DNA of 64,000 nucleotides from an uncultured Porphyromonadaceae bacterium (GTDB lineage Bacteria > Bacteroidota > Bacteroidia > Bacteroidales > Muribaculaceae). The stretch lies in assembly GCA_947174235.1 (NCBI GenBank), contig CAMWID010000005.1, forward strand, positions 1 through 64,000. Reading direction: 5' to 3'. The notes under the pieces are model-generated. The model saw nothing but the letters and a program-made list of their open reading frames with translations. It ran no database searches and was not told where the DNA came from. This document shows, piece by piece, positions 1 through 9,664 of the stretch. A program made the translations under genes and the position numbers. Every line of letters starts with the position of its first letter. Position 1 is the first letter of the stretch.

Positions 1-5
1 CAAAT

Positions 6-89
6 GTCCAGGTGGCGGAATTGGTAGACGCGCTACTTTGAGGGGGTAGTGGCCGGTAGGCTGTGTGAGTTCGAGTCTCATCTTGGACA
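6..89 (+). tRNA. tRNA-Leu (anticodon GAG)
   Basis: Acceptor stem GTCCAGG/CTTGGAC, anticodon arm CTACT-TTGAGGG-GGTAG giving GAG, long variable arm, T-arm GTTCGAGTC. Confidence 0.93.
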
Positions 90-93
90 CCTT

Positions 94-137
94 GAGAAAA
101 TCCTAAGTATTTGAAATCAAATGCTTGGGATTTTCTC
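94..137 (+). terminator. Terminator-like hairpin downstream of tRNA-Leu
   Basis: gagaaaatcctaagta ... tgcttgggattttctc followed by a T-rich stretch. Confidence 0.75.
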
Positions 138-270
138 TTTTTATTTCTGTCATTCATATCTCGGAGCAAACAATACTTGACAACAGTAGCGTCATTAATG
201 TACTTCCGGCTTGGAGATGGTTATTGAGCATATAGTGTATAGTAATTGGAAACTATTCACGAGCAATATA

Positions 271-308
271 ATAATACGTGTGTCATATATCATGGGCACA
301 CGTATTAT
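271..308. repeat. Inverted repeat ataatacgtgtg / cacacgtattat
   Basis: Perfect 12-bp arms with a 14-nt spacer in intergenic DNA. Confidence 0.7.
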
Positions 309-336
309 TACTATATCAACAAATCAGCAAGCTTTT

Positions 337-380
337 AGGTAACGAACTATTCAGCGGACACGCCGAATAGTTCGTTACCT
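337..380 (-). terminator. Hairpin downstream of the MATE gene (probable terminator)
   Basis: aggtaacgaactattcagcg-gaca-cgccgaatagttcgttacct; long stem with one mismatch. Confidence 0.6.
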
Positions 381-398
381 AATATGATATCTGAATTC

Positions 399-1769
399 TC
401 ACCATCTCCTGACGGAGGGAAGGTTGTTGATCCCATTGTGGAGATACTGTAGTGATATGACCATAAGGGTAAGCAGTTCAGACATAGGTATGGCGAGCCA
501 TAAACCATCTGCCCCAAAGATATGCGGAAGAATAATGAATCCCGGTATCATGAATATCACCCCCCTGAGCAACATATATATTATCGATCTTATAGATTCC
601 TCACGGCTTTGATAATAGCCGATGAATGTGATATTGATGGCGAAGAACAAAGCGCATGTGCCCAGATAAGGAAGTCCTTTTACGGCGAGATTGTATGCCT
701 TGTCAGCAGGGTTTATAAATATACTTGTTAGCAGAGAAGATCCTGCCCACATCCCTATAGTTATTATCGCTCCGCAAATAGAAGCTGTAGTGACAGCTAT
801 TTTCAAAGCTTTACTGACACGGGTGAAATTCCCGGCACCGTAATTAAAGCTTATGATTGGTTGGGAGGCTTGGGCGACAGCATTGCTGATAGAGAATATC
901 AAAGGGAACAGGTAGCATCCGATACTGAATGCCGCCACTCCGTCTTCCCCAAGATAAGACATAAAAGTATAGTTCCCGGTCACCATCATAATGCCCATCG
1001 ACAGTTCTGCAATGAAAGTCGCGAGCCCTATTTTTATCATGTATCCCGTGTTGCGTAATGACAGCCTTAATGATTTTGCAGATAATTTGAGCTTATAGAA
1101 TTTGAGTTTGTCAGACAGGAATAAGAAGTATCCCAGCACCATCAGTCCTCCGGCAGCGCAAGAGAGAGAGGTGGCTATGGATGCTCCCATTATACCCATA
1201 TCAAGGGGGAAAACCATCAGCCAGTCAAGAAAAATGTTGAGTACGGCAGCCACGATCTGAACGCTCATGGCATATTTGGGTGATCCGTCAAGACGTATTA
1301 GCATCATCCCGACACATTGCAGATAAAAGAATACGAGTCCGGGAAGCAGCCATAGCAAATAGTCGGATGCGAGCTTCTCAAGGGATCCGTTGCATCCTAA
1401 CGCGTATAAAACTTTTTCCGTGAAGAAAAAGGATATTGCGATGACGAGTGCGAATATACAAGCTCCGGCAAGATAAGCTTGAGTCATTATGATTCTGGCA
1501 GCTTTCAGGTTGCCTTCAGCGAGCCTTATGCTCCCGATGACTGATGCTCCGATTCCGAACATAAGTCCAATTCCTGTACAAACGAGGAAAAGAGGTGCGA
1601 CGATATTTATTGCCGCGAGTGCGTTGCTGCCCACGCCATGCCCGACAAACATGCCATCGCATATATTTAATACTGAATTGAAAACCATTCCTATAAGAGT
1701 AGGAAAGAACAAAGATTTGAATAAACTCCCGATGTTGCCGTTTCCAAAGTCAAGATTGTCTCTATCCAT
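399..1769 (-). CDS. MATE family efflux transporter
   Basis: 456-aa, 12-TM-like ORF; MATE-like N-terminus (LFFPTLIGMVFNSVLNICDGMFVGHGVGSNALAAINIVAP). Confidence 0.88.
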   Translation of the reverse strand: MDRDNLDFGNGNIGSLFKSLFFPTLIGMVFNSVLNICDGMFVGHGVGSNALAAINIVAPLFLVCTGIGLMFGIGASVIGSIRLAEGNLKAARIIMTQAYLAGACIFALVIAISFFFTEKVLYALGCNGSLEKLASDYLLWLLPGLVFFYLQCVGMMLIRLDGSPKYAMSVQIVAAVLNIFLDWLMVFPLDMGIMGASIATSLSCAAGGLMVLGYFLFLSDKLKFYKLKLSAKSLRLSLRNTGYMIKIGLATFIAELSMGIMMVTGNYTFMSYLGEDGVAAFSIGCYLFPLIFSISNAVAQASQPIISFNYGAGNFTRVSKALKIAVTTASICGAIITIGMWAGSSLLTSIFINPADKAYNLAVKGLPYLGTCALFFAINITFIGYYQSREESIRSIIYMLLRGVIFMIPGFIILPHIFGADGLWLAIPMSELLTLMVISLQYLHNGINNLPSVRRW

Positions 1770-1902
1770 AAAGCTATTAATAGTTTAGGTTTTAAGATTG
1801 CGGATGCAAATTTAGCTACTTTATTGAAAACGGATCGGGTAATAATTATGTCAGAATGGGTACTTTTTATAAATTTTAGTTTCAGATCGTGTATATGTAT
1901 AG

Positions 1903-1910
1903 TAACTTTG
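1903..1910 (+). promoter_or_regulatory. Candidate Bacteroidota -7 box TAACTTTG of the AraC gene
   Basis: TAnnTTTG match; near-match -33 (TTTC 1880-1883) at 19-nt spacing. Confidence 0.55.
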
Positions 1911-1938
1911 CGAAAATACTTTAATTAATATCTAAATT

Positions 1939-2766
1939 ATGGAATCTATATCCCCGTATGCCTGTGGTATAATTGAATATGCAGACATTGAAACGATGCG
2001 TCCTTTTGTTATAAATGGATGTATGATCATCATGTGTGAAAATGGAACGGCGAGGTTAAATATAAATTCAGGCAATTTTATAGTATCACGAAACAAGATG
2101 GCATTGCTGATATTTGATATGGTCGTGGTTCCGACAAAATTATCATTGGATTTCAGGGCAAAATATTTTTCAATTGACTTTGATTCTGCACAAGAATTGT
2201 TTTTTCTTGTAACCTCTAACCGTTTTTGGGATTTTATATACAAATCTCCGGTATTTCGGTTCCCGGAAGACTGTATCGGGATTGTAAATAATTGGTTCTC
2301 TATCATTAATTGGGTAGAATCCAATTGTCAGGATGGTGTTAAGGCAGAGATTATGCGTAATGAAGCGGAAAACTTTTTATCCACGATGGTATGTCAGGTG
2401 GAATCAAGATTGGGTACATTAGGAATAAGCCCCATAAAAAACAGATCCTGGTCAATAGCTAATGACTTTTTAGGTATTCTCAACAGATATTATTCAATGA
2501 GGCATGATGTCAAGTTTTATGCCGATAAACTGAATGTCAGTCCGAATTATCTGAATATCATAGTAAGGAAAAATTTTGGTTTGTCTGCAAAAGAACAGAT
2601 AAATAAGCAGATAGGACTTGTCGTCAAAACATTGCTTGAGACAACAGATTTGTCAGTCAAGCAAATAGCCGGACGATTACATTACGATGATCCATCATAT
2701 TTGTGCAGGATATTCAGAAAGCAAACCGGGATGTCTCCAATGGAATATAGAAACAAAAGGAAATAA
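1939..2766 (+). CDS. AraC family transcriptional regulator
   Basis: C-terminal double HTH typical of AraC (FYADKLNVSPNYLNIIVRKNFG...IAGRLHYDDPSYLCRIFRKQTGMSPMEYR). Confidence 0.9.
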   Translation: MESISPYACGIIEYADIETMRPFVINGCMIIMCENGTARLNINSGNFIVSRNKMALLIFDMVVVPTKLSLDFRAKYFSIDFDSAQELFFLVTSNRFWDFIYKSPVFRFPEDCIGIVNNWFSIINWVESNCQDGVKAEIMRNEAENFLSTMVCQVESRLGTLGISPIKNRSWSIANDFLGILNRYYSMRHDVKFYADKLNVSPNYLNIIVRKNFGLSAKEQINKQIGLVVKTLLETTDLSVKQIAGRLHYDDPSYLCRIFRKQTGMSPMEYRNKRK

Positions 2767-2928
2767 ACTAAACTTCTTATTATGATATTTTTTACTATTT
2801 TTGCAAAATGGCAGCTATTGTTGGCTGTTATATTACGAAAATGCAACGTAAAAAACCGGAAGATGTCCGGTTGAGTATTATTTTACACTAATACGTATAT
2901 TTTGTAAAACTGACCTAAAATCAATCAT

Positions 2929-5292
2929 ATGAATGAATTGTATAAGATTATGTTGGCGGCATCTCTGTATGGCTGGATGGTGCCTGCATGTATGGCTGGC
3001 AAATCGTACAGCTTCAATACAGGATGGAAATTCTCGTTGGAGGCTGATTCTTTATGTGTGAGTCCCCGATATGATGACCGTAAATGGACAGACGTGGTCT
3101 TACCACACGACTGGAGTGTGACTTTCCCTTTTGATAAGAACGCGGCATCCGGTAATGACGGCGGATACCTTCCGACTGGTTCGGGATGGTACAGAAAGAC
3201 GTTCAAACTTGACAGATACGATCCTGAGAACAAGTATCAGCTGTATGTGGAGGGCGCATATATGGATTCTGAAGTCTATGTCAATGGTAAGAAAGCAGGA
3301 GGTCATCCCTACGGTTATTCTTCATATTTTGTAGATATAACACCTTTTATTAATAAAGGTAACAATACGGTTGCAATAAAGGTAGACAATTCCGCGCAGA
3401 AGAATTGTCGCTGGTATTCAGGTTCCGGATTATATCGTGGAATCAAGTTGATAGAGTCCGGACCGTTGCATATATCCAACTGGGGTACTTATATCACGAC
3501 TCCTGATCTTTCCACTGCTAATGTTGAGGTATCGGTAGACAATGACACAAAATCAGCAAAGAAAATAGAAGTTTCCGTTGAAATCGCAGGAACCAGACAG
3601 GTTTCCGAAGTGGATATACCTGCAAATATCAAGGGATATAAGGTCAGGCAGACTTTAAAAGTGGAAGGGATAGAGCCATGGACTCCGGATTCGCCCGCTC
3701 TGTACGATGCGATAATTACAATATCAGAAAACGGTAAAGAGAGAGACCGACATATACTCAAGACCGGTTTCCGTACAATAGAATGGAGTGCCGAAGAAGG
3801 ATTTATGCTTAATGGGAACAGATTGCTTCTAAATGGCGGATGTATCCATCATGACAATGGAATTCTTGGTGCCGCGGCTTATAGGGATGCGGAAAAAAGA
3901 CGGGTGAAGCTGATGAAAGAGGCTGGGTTTAATGCAGTCAGAACATCACACAACGTGCCGTCGGAAGCCTTTCTTGATGCTTGCGATGAATATGGTCTGC
4001 TTGTAATTGACGAACCGTTTGACGGATGGCGGGATGCCAAAAATGATCATGATTATCATACGCTCTTTGATGATCATTGGAAAGATGATATCGATGCCAT
4101 GCTGCTGAGAGACAGGAATCATCCCTCGATATTTTGCTGGAGTATCGGAAATGAGGTGATAGAGAGAAAGAAACTTGAGGTTGTCACTACAGCCAGAAAT
4201 CTTGCGTCAAGATGCCGTGAGCTTGATCCTACACGGCCGGTGACATCCGCTCTCGCTTCCTGGGACAGCGATTGGGAAATATACGATCCGCTTGCCTCAG
4301 AACACGATATCGTTGGGTATAATTACATGATACATAAGTCGGAAAGTGATCATGAGAGAGTTCCGTCGCGAGTGATGATGCAGACGGAATCATATCCAAA
4401 AGATGCATGGGACAACTATAGGAAAAGTGCAGACAATCCTTATATAATCGGTGACTTCGTATGGACAGCTATGGATTATATCGGGGAATCAGGTATAGGG
4501 CGTCATTATTATGAAGGGGATGTGGAAGGGGAGCATTTTCATCGTCCTCTTTATCCGTGGCATGCCTCGCATTGCGGAGATATAGATCTCACCGGAATGC
4601 GTAAGCCTGTAAGCCATTACCGCTCCATGCTTTGGAACAAAGATGGCGAGCATCTGTATATCGCTGTGAAGGAACCTGACGGATATATCGGAAAGATAAA
4701 AACAACAATGTGGGGGACATGGCCTACATATGCTTCCTGGAATTGGGATGGACATGAAGGAAAACCGATAGAGATAGAAGTATATTCCCATTATCCCCAA
4801 GTAAGATTGTCTGTTGGTGATAAGGAATTTGGAGTAATGTCAACAGAAAAAATGATGGCTGCTTTCACAATCCCATATTCTCCGGGTATATTGAAAGCGG
4901 AAGGTCTTGATAAAAACGGCAATGTAATGGAAACAAGAACTCTTTCCACTACGGGGTATGTTGAATCCATACGTATGACATGCGACAGAGATCTTATATC
5001 GGCTGACAAGGAATCTTTGGCTTTCATTACAATTGAAATGATTGACGGTAATGGAAATCATGTGCCGGTTGCGGACAATAGATTAAATGTAGAAGTCAGT
5101 GGAGCGGGAGAACTTATCGGATTCGGCAATGCAGATATTAAAGATGAAGACCCGTATTTTGATTCCACCCATAAGGTGTGGAAAGGCAGGGCACTGGCTG
5201 TGATACGCAGCAATGGACAGAAGGGTACGGTGACTCTAAAAGTCTCTTCGCCAGGTATTGCGACGGAAACTTTGAAAATTGCAGCGAGATGA
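2929..5292 (+). CDS. Secreted glycoside hydrolase family 2 (beta-galactosidase-like)
   Basis: Signal-peptide-like start, GH2 sandwich and TIM barrel; WSIGNEV acid/base and MQTESYP nucleophile motifs. Confidence 0.9.
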   Translation: MNELYKIMLAASLYGWMVPACMAGKSYSFNTGWKFSLEADSLCVSPRYDDRKWTDVVLPHDWSVTFPFDKNAASGNDGGYLPTGSGWYRKTFKLDRYDPENKYQLYVEGAYMDSEVYVNGKKAGGHPYGYSSYFVDITPFINKGNNTVAIKVDNSAQKNCRWYSGSGLYRGIKLIESGPLHISNWGTYITTPDLSTANVEVSVDNDTKSAKKIEVSVEIAGTRQVSEVDIPANIKGYKVRQTLKVEGIEPWTPDSPALYDAIITISENGKERDRHILKTGFRTIEWSAEEGFMLNGNRLLLNGGCIHHDNGILGAAAYRDAEKRRVKLMKEAGFNAVRTSHNVPSEAFLDACDEYGLLVIDEPFDGWRDAKNDHDYHTLFDDHWKDDIDAMLLRDRNHPSIFCWSIGNEVIERKKLEVVTTARNLASRCRELDPTRPVTSALASWDSDWEIYDPLASEHDIVGYNYMIHKSESDHERVPSRVMMQTESYPKDAWDNYRKSADNPYIIGDFVWTAMDYIGESGIGRHYYEGDVEGEHFHRPLYPWHASHCGDIDLTGMRKPVSHYRSMLWNKDGEHLYIAVKEPDGYIGKIKTTMWGTWPTYASWNWDGHEGKPIEIEVYSHYPQVRLSVGDKEFGVMSTEKMMAAFTIPYSPGILKAEGLDKNGNVMETRTLSTTGYVESIRMTCDRDLISADKESLAFITIEMIDGNGNHVPVADNRLNVEVSGAGELIGFGNADIKDEDPYFDSTHKVWKGRALAVIRSNGQKGTVTLKVSSPGIATETLKIAAR

Positions 5293-5312
5293 AAAGGAGT
5301 TTGATGGCTTTG

Positions 5313-5342
5313 ACAATTGCCTGCCTTGTGGCAGGCAATTGT
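5313..5342 (+). terminator. Strong hairpin within the truncated ORF
   Basis: acaattgcctgcc-ttgt-ggcaggcaattgt, perfect 13-bp stem. Confidence 0.5.
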
Positions 5343-5397
5343 GCATATTCTCTTGATATTGCCGACCCGAGAGTGGAGTTTCGCAGCAATCATTCAG

Positions 5398-5431
5398 AAC
5401 GGTGTCATGGCAGTCAGGTCATGACACCGTT
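5398..5431 (+). terminator. Intrinsic terminator
   Basis: aacggtgtcatg...catgacaccgtt followed by a T-tract. Confidence 0.75.
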
Positions 5432-5598
5432 TTTGATTCCAACTTTAAAAAGAATTATTTGTTTTAGCTGAAAAGAAGAGGTGTGTATTTGGGTTGAGCC
5501 ATATAATTCCTTCACAGGAGGATGGCGGATATTTAAATGGTCACGTCTCTAAATGATTATTTGTAGTGTGATCTTTACAACATTAAAGAATTGTTATT

Positions 5599-5895
5599 AT
5601 GGATGATTTGACTAAAACAAGAATTGAGGCGGACAATGCCGAGATAAAGGCACATAAGGATAGTTATATCCTTAAAATCCTCGGTTATCTATTGGCTTTG
5701 GTAATCGGTGGGGCTATAGTCTGTCTTATTATGGGCATATTGAAAACAGCGGTAGATTCTCTTGTCATCGTAGGGACGATATTATTAGTTGTCGCATTGT
5801 TTATATTGTGGGTGTATAATTCTGCAAAAGCCCATGTCATTGAGAAAAGATATAAGGGAGTGTTGCGTAAATATGAAAGCGGAGATAAAAGTTGA
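5599..5895 (+). CDS. Small two-TM membrane protein, unknown function
   Basis: 98-aa ORF with two hydrophobic segments. Confidence 0.7.
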   Translation: MDDLTKTRIEADNAEIKAHKDSYILKILGYLLALVIGGAIVCLIMGILKTAVDSLVIVGTILLVVALFILWVYNSAKAHVIEKRYKGVLRKYESGDKS

Positions 5896-6031
5896 ACCAC
5901 ATGATATTTCGTTGTTCTCCGAGCGAATTACGATACGGCTATACCTCTAAACAAAAGGTATGGTCGTTTTTTTTGCCTGATTAAGAAATTATATGGCGTT
6001 TTTAAGTAACTTTGTGGGAAAGTGGATAATT

Positions 6032-8020
6032 ATGGCAAACCTTCCTCTGAAAATAGATCTTGATAATCCGGAATTCCAACAGGCGTATGAACTGTTGGAA
6101 AAGACCAATGCTAATGTTTTCCTTACCGGTAAGGCGGGTACAGGTAAATCAACATTCCTTAGATACATATGTAAGAAGTTGAGAAAGAAGCATGTAGTAT
6201 TAGCTCCTACAGGAGTTGCCGCTGTGAATGTCGGAGGAGTCACCATACATTCTTTTTTTCAGATGCCGTTACGTCCCGTGCCGCCGGATGATCCTGAATA
6301 TTCAGTGTCTTCGCTAAAGAAGAGTAAGAAATACTCTAAAAGGAAAAGAAAACTCATACAGGAACTTGAGTTGATAATCATCGATGAGGTATCTATGGTG
6401 CGTCCGGATATGATTGATTTCATGGACCGTGCGCTTAAGGCTGTCACTGGCAACAGGCGCAAGCCTTTCGGAGGTGTGCAGCTGTTGCTTGTAGGGGATA
6501 TCTTCCAGCTTGAGCCGGTTGTGACAAATGAATCCAAGCCTATACTTGCAAAATATTATCGTGATTTTTTCTTTTTTAATGCGAGGGCGTATGAATCGGC
6601 AAGTCTGGTGTCTGTGGAATTAAGAAAGATCTATCGGCAGACAGACCCCGGATTTATCGAGATGCTTGACCGTATCCGCATCAACCGTGCGACGGCAGCA
6701 GATTTCAAGATTCTTAACGCCAGAATTGACCCAGGGTCAGGAACTGCGACCTATGAGGGAGGTTTTGGGATAACTCTTACGTCAAGACGTGATTCGGCAA
6801 CCATGATAAATAAGGAGAAAATGGATCTGTTGCCGGATAAGGAATATGTGTTTCATGGAGAAATTAAGGATGACTTTCCGGAAAAGATCTTGCCGACCGA
6901 TCTTGACCTTGTATTGAAAAAAGACGCGCAGGTGATGTTGATCCGCAATGATGTTGAGAAAAAGTGGGTTAACGGAACTATCGCCAAGGTCTGTGACATA
7001 TCAGACAATGAAATAAAAGTCGAACTTGAAAATGGCGGGATAGTGTCGGTGGATAAGGAGGAGTGGAAAAATATCAATTATGTATATGACGAGAAGGAAA
7101 AGAAAGTAAAGGAAGAAGTCATAGGCACATTCACACAATATCCGTTGAAAGCTGCGTGGGCTCTCACTATCCATAAGAGTCAAGGTCTCACATTCAATAA
7201 TGTGGCGATAGATATGGCTGGCGGGGCGTTTTCCGCCGGTCAGACATATGTCGCGTTGAGCCGTTGCCGTAGCCTTGACGGATTGTGTTTCATAAACCCG
7301 TTGCATCAGGGTGATGTTATAGTCAGTCGTGGAGCATCAGATTTTAGTCGTAATTTCAATGATCCCGAGGCTGCTGCCAAAGTCATGAGAGAGGCAAAGG
7401 CAACAGAACTGTCTCATGTGGCGGTGAGGCAGTTTGATGAAGGCGAGTTTGGTAAAGCTGTGGAGTCGCTATGGGAAATTAATACACTTACGGGGGCGTT
7501 GTCCCGTAAAGGGGTAAGACGTCTGCTTGCGAGATCATTGGGAATAATTGCCTCATTGCGAAAAGAATTAAGAAAAAAAGAGAAGATGCTCAAAAATTTG
7601 TCGGAGGAATTTACAGGGCTGGGAACGATCTGCATGCGGGAAAATGACGATCATGAGTCTGCATATAGGAACTATGCGAAAGCATATAAACTTGATGAAA
7701 GCAATATGCGTGCCAGATTCGGTATGGCGGAAGCGTTGATAGCAGGTGGCGAAATAAAAAAAGGAGGCAGGATACTCAATGAAATTCTAAAATCAGAAAA
7801 TCCTTATGTCCATGACGCTCATATTTTGAAAGGTGATCTTCTTGCCGAATCCAGGGATTATGCCGGGGCTGTCATCCATTATCAGTCGGCATTGAAAATA
7901 GATAAGGACAATGAAGAAACCGTACATAGGATTATAAATGTATATGAGACGGCGGGTAGGGAAGATATGGCGGATCTATATCGGAAATGGCTTGAAGATA
8001 AAGACGGAGATATTTTTTAG
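6032..8020 (+). CDS. ATP-dependent helicase (RecD/Pif1-like) with C-terminal TPR-like repeats
   Basis: Walker A GKAGTGKST, IIIDEVSM, QTYVALSRCRSLDGL; TPR-like C-terminus. The ORF track starts at 5993, but TAACTTTG lies at 6007-6014, so MANLPLK at 6032 is preferred. Confidence 0.87.
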   Translation: MANLPLKIDLDNPEFQQAYELLEKTNANVFLTGKAGTGKSTFLRYICKKLRKKHVVLAPTGVAAVNVGGVTIHSFFQMPLRPVPPDDPEYSVSSLKKSKKYSKRKRKLIQELELIIIDEVSMVRPDMIDFMDRALKAVTGNRRKPFGGVQLLLVGDIFQLEPVVTNESKPILAKYYRDFFFFNARAYESASLVSVELRKIYRQTDPGFIEMLDRIRINRATAADFKILNARIDPGSGTATYEGGFGITLTSRRDSATMINKEKMDLLPDKEYVFHGEIKDDFPEKILPTDLDLVLKKDAQVMLIRNDVEKKWVNGTIAKVCDISDNEIKVELENGGIVSVDKEEWKNINYVYDEKEKKVKEEVIGTFTQYPLKAAWALTIHKSQGLTFNNVAIDMAGGAFSAGQTYVALSRCRSLDGLCFINPLHQGDVIVSRGASDFSRNFNDPEAAAKVMREAKATELSHVAVRQFDEGEFGKAVESLWEINTLTGALSRKGVRRLLARSLGIIASLRKELRKKEKMLKNLSEEFTGLGTICMRENDDHESAYRNYAKAYKLDESNMRARFGMAEALIAGGEIKKGGRILNEILKSENPYVHDAHILKGDLLAESRDYAGAVIHYQSALKIDKDNEETVHRIINVYETAGREDMADLYRKWLEDKDGDIF

Positions 8021-8037
8021 AAGCTCTTATAATATAC

Positions 8038-8072
8038 AATAGGCTGAGCCGTAATAAACGGCTCAGCCTATT
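8038..8072. terminator. Convergent terminator hairpin
   Basis: aataggctgagccg-taataaa-cggctcagcctatt. Confidence 0.8.
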
Positions 8073-8159
8073 TGGTTGTCAAATAGTTGTCTCGCATTTG
8101 GTTATAGATCTTGAGGTCGGTATGTCTCCGGTCTAAAGAACGATGCCGCAGCATCAAGA

Positions 8160-9110
8160 TCAATTGCCGGCAGAGGTGCTTAATGTCGGTGTGACAGGCT
8201 CGTCTGTGCAAAGAACCACAAGCAGGTTGCTGACCATGGCTGCCTTTTTGTCGTTGTCAAGCTTGACCACGCCTTGCTTTTCGATTCTGTCGAGAGCCAT
8301 CTCAACCATGGATACCGCTCCCTCGACAATTTTTTCACGGGCGGTGATAATCGCAGATGCCTGCTGACGTCGCAGCATCACTGCCGCGATTTCGGGAGCG
8401 TATGCAAGATAATTAAGTCTGGCTTCGATCACTTCAAGTCCTGCCATTGCGAGACGTTCGTTAATTTTGCGTTCAAGCAATTCGTTGATGGTCTCTCCAC
8501 CATCTCGCAACGTTATTTCTTCTGCATTTGAGGAATCGGTCTGGTCATAAGCGAAATGTCCGGTCACTTCCCTTAATGCCGCATCGCTTTGTATTCTGAC
8601 AAATCGTTCAAGAGCCGCCTGATTTATGGAAGATCCGGTTGTGCCGAGAGATTTTGAATCAAGGTCAAACACTACCTTATATGTGTCTTTGATTTTCCAT
8701 ACAAGCACCATTCCGATTAGAACCGGATTTCCGATTTTATCATTTACCTTGATCGGTTCGATGTCCATGTTGCGTATTCGTAGGGATAGTTTCCGACGGC
8801 TTAAGAAAGGGTTGACCCAAAAATATCCGATCTTTTTACATGTCCCCGCATATTTCCCGAAAAATATCATCACACGGGCTTCGTTGGGTTCCTGGACAAA
8901 ATATCCTACACATCCGACTACAAAAATAATGAACAAGATTATACTTGAGCCAAAGGCTATCACAGGATTAGATTCCGCACCCCAACACAGTATCGAGATT
9001 ATCAAAGCCGGAATTAAGATAAAAGTAAAGAAAATCATGGCGAACCCATTTATACACAGTCCACCATATTCATACTCATGTGTTTTTTCGTTATTCATAT
9101 TATATGACAT
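8160..9110 (-). CDS. SPFH/Band 7 domain membrane protein
   Basis: VQEPNEARVMIFFGKYAGT...GVVKLDNDKKAAMVSNLLVVLC, typical of the SPFH family. Confidence 0.85.
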   Translation of the reverse strand: MSYNMNNEKTHEYEYGGLCINGFAMIFFTFILIPALIISILCWGAESNPVIAFGSSIILFIIFVVGCVGYFVQEPNEARVMIFFGKYAGTCKKIGYFWVNPFLSRRKLSLRIRNMDIEPIKVNDKIGNPVLIGMVLVWKIKDTYKVVFDLDSKSLGTTGSSINQAALERFVRIQSDAALREVTGHFAYDQTDSSNAEEITLRDGGETINELLERKINERLAMAGLEVIEARLNYLAYAPEIAAVMLRRQQASAIITAREKIVEGAVSMVEMALDRIEKQGVVKLDNDKKAAMVSNLLVVLCTDEPVTPTLSTSAGN

Positions 9111-9251
9111 TGGTTTAGATTACAAATTTAATAAAAATTATCAAAAATAGCTTCCATTAATCCCGTTTTTGTAAGATTATAGTATTATTAACATCAATGA
9201 TGATTACGAATTAATGTTTTTTTGCGAAATTTGCATTTTAAAATAAAAAAT

Positions 9252-9590
9252 ATGCTTGAATTACTGTCAGAATATAGGTTGGAGGGACTTTTTGTCGGTC
9301 TCTGCACTTTCCTGATTATAGGAATCTGTCATCCCCTTGTGATAAAGGGTGAATATTATTTTGGAGAGAAGATAAAATGGTGGTTTTTGGTAGCCGGTAT
9401 AATCTTTCTTGTGGGATCAATAGCTGTTGATGGAGTAGTGGCGTCCGCGCTTTTGGGTGTCGCTTCTTTTAGCTCGCTGTGGAGTATAAAAGAGGTTTCC
9501 GAACAGGTCGAAAGGGTTAGGAAAGGGTGGTTCCCTGCCAATCCGGCAAGGAGCGGAAACAACCGTAAAGCGGAAGACAAAGTACGATAA
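9252..9590 (+). CDS. DUF4491-like small membrane protein, unknown function
   Basis: ATG start at 9252 preferred over the TTG at 9222; several TM segments (VGLCTFLIIGICHPLVIKGEYYFGEKIKWWFLVAG). Confidence 0.65.
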   Translation: MLELLSEYRLEGLFVGLCTFLIIGICHPLVIKGEYYFGEKIKWWFLVAGIIFLVGSIAVDGVVASALLGVASFSSLWSIKEVSEQVERVRKGWFPANPARSGNNRKAEDKVR

Positions 9591-9593
9591 CAG

Positions 9594-9626
9594 TAATAGC
9601 CGGTCAAAAAGCAGTACCGGCTATTA
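9594..9626. terminator. Convergent terminator hairpin
   Basis: taatagccggt...accggctatta. Confidence 0.7.
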
Positions 9627-9664
9627 TTGTCAATGGCATAAAATATGGATAACCGACTCTTGTG

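Larger units (their letters stand above)
5289..5471 (+). pseudogene. 60-aa ORF with signal peptide, likely a truncated remnant of a secreted protein gene
   Basis: ATGA overlap with the GH2 stop; MKRSLMALTIACLVAGNCAYSLDIADPRVEFRSN..., then non-homologous-looking sequence running into a hairpin. Confidence 0.45.
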
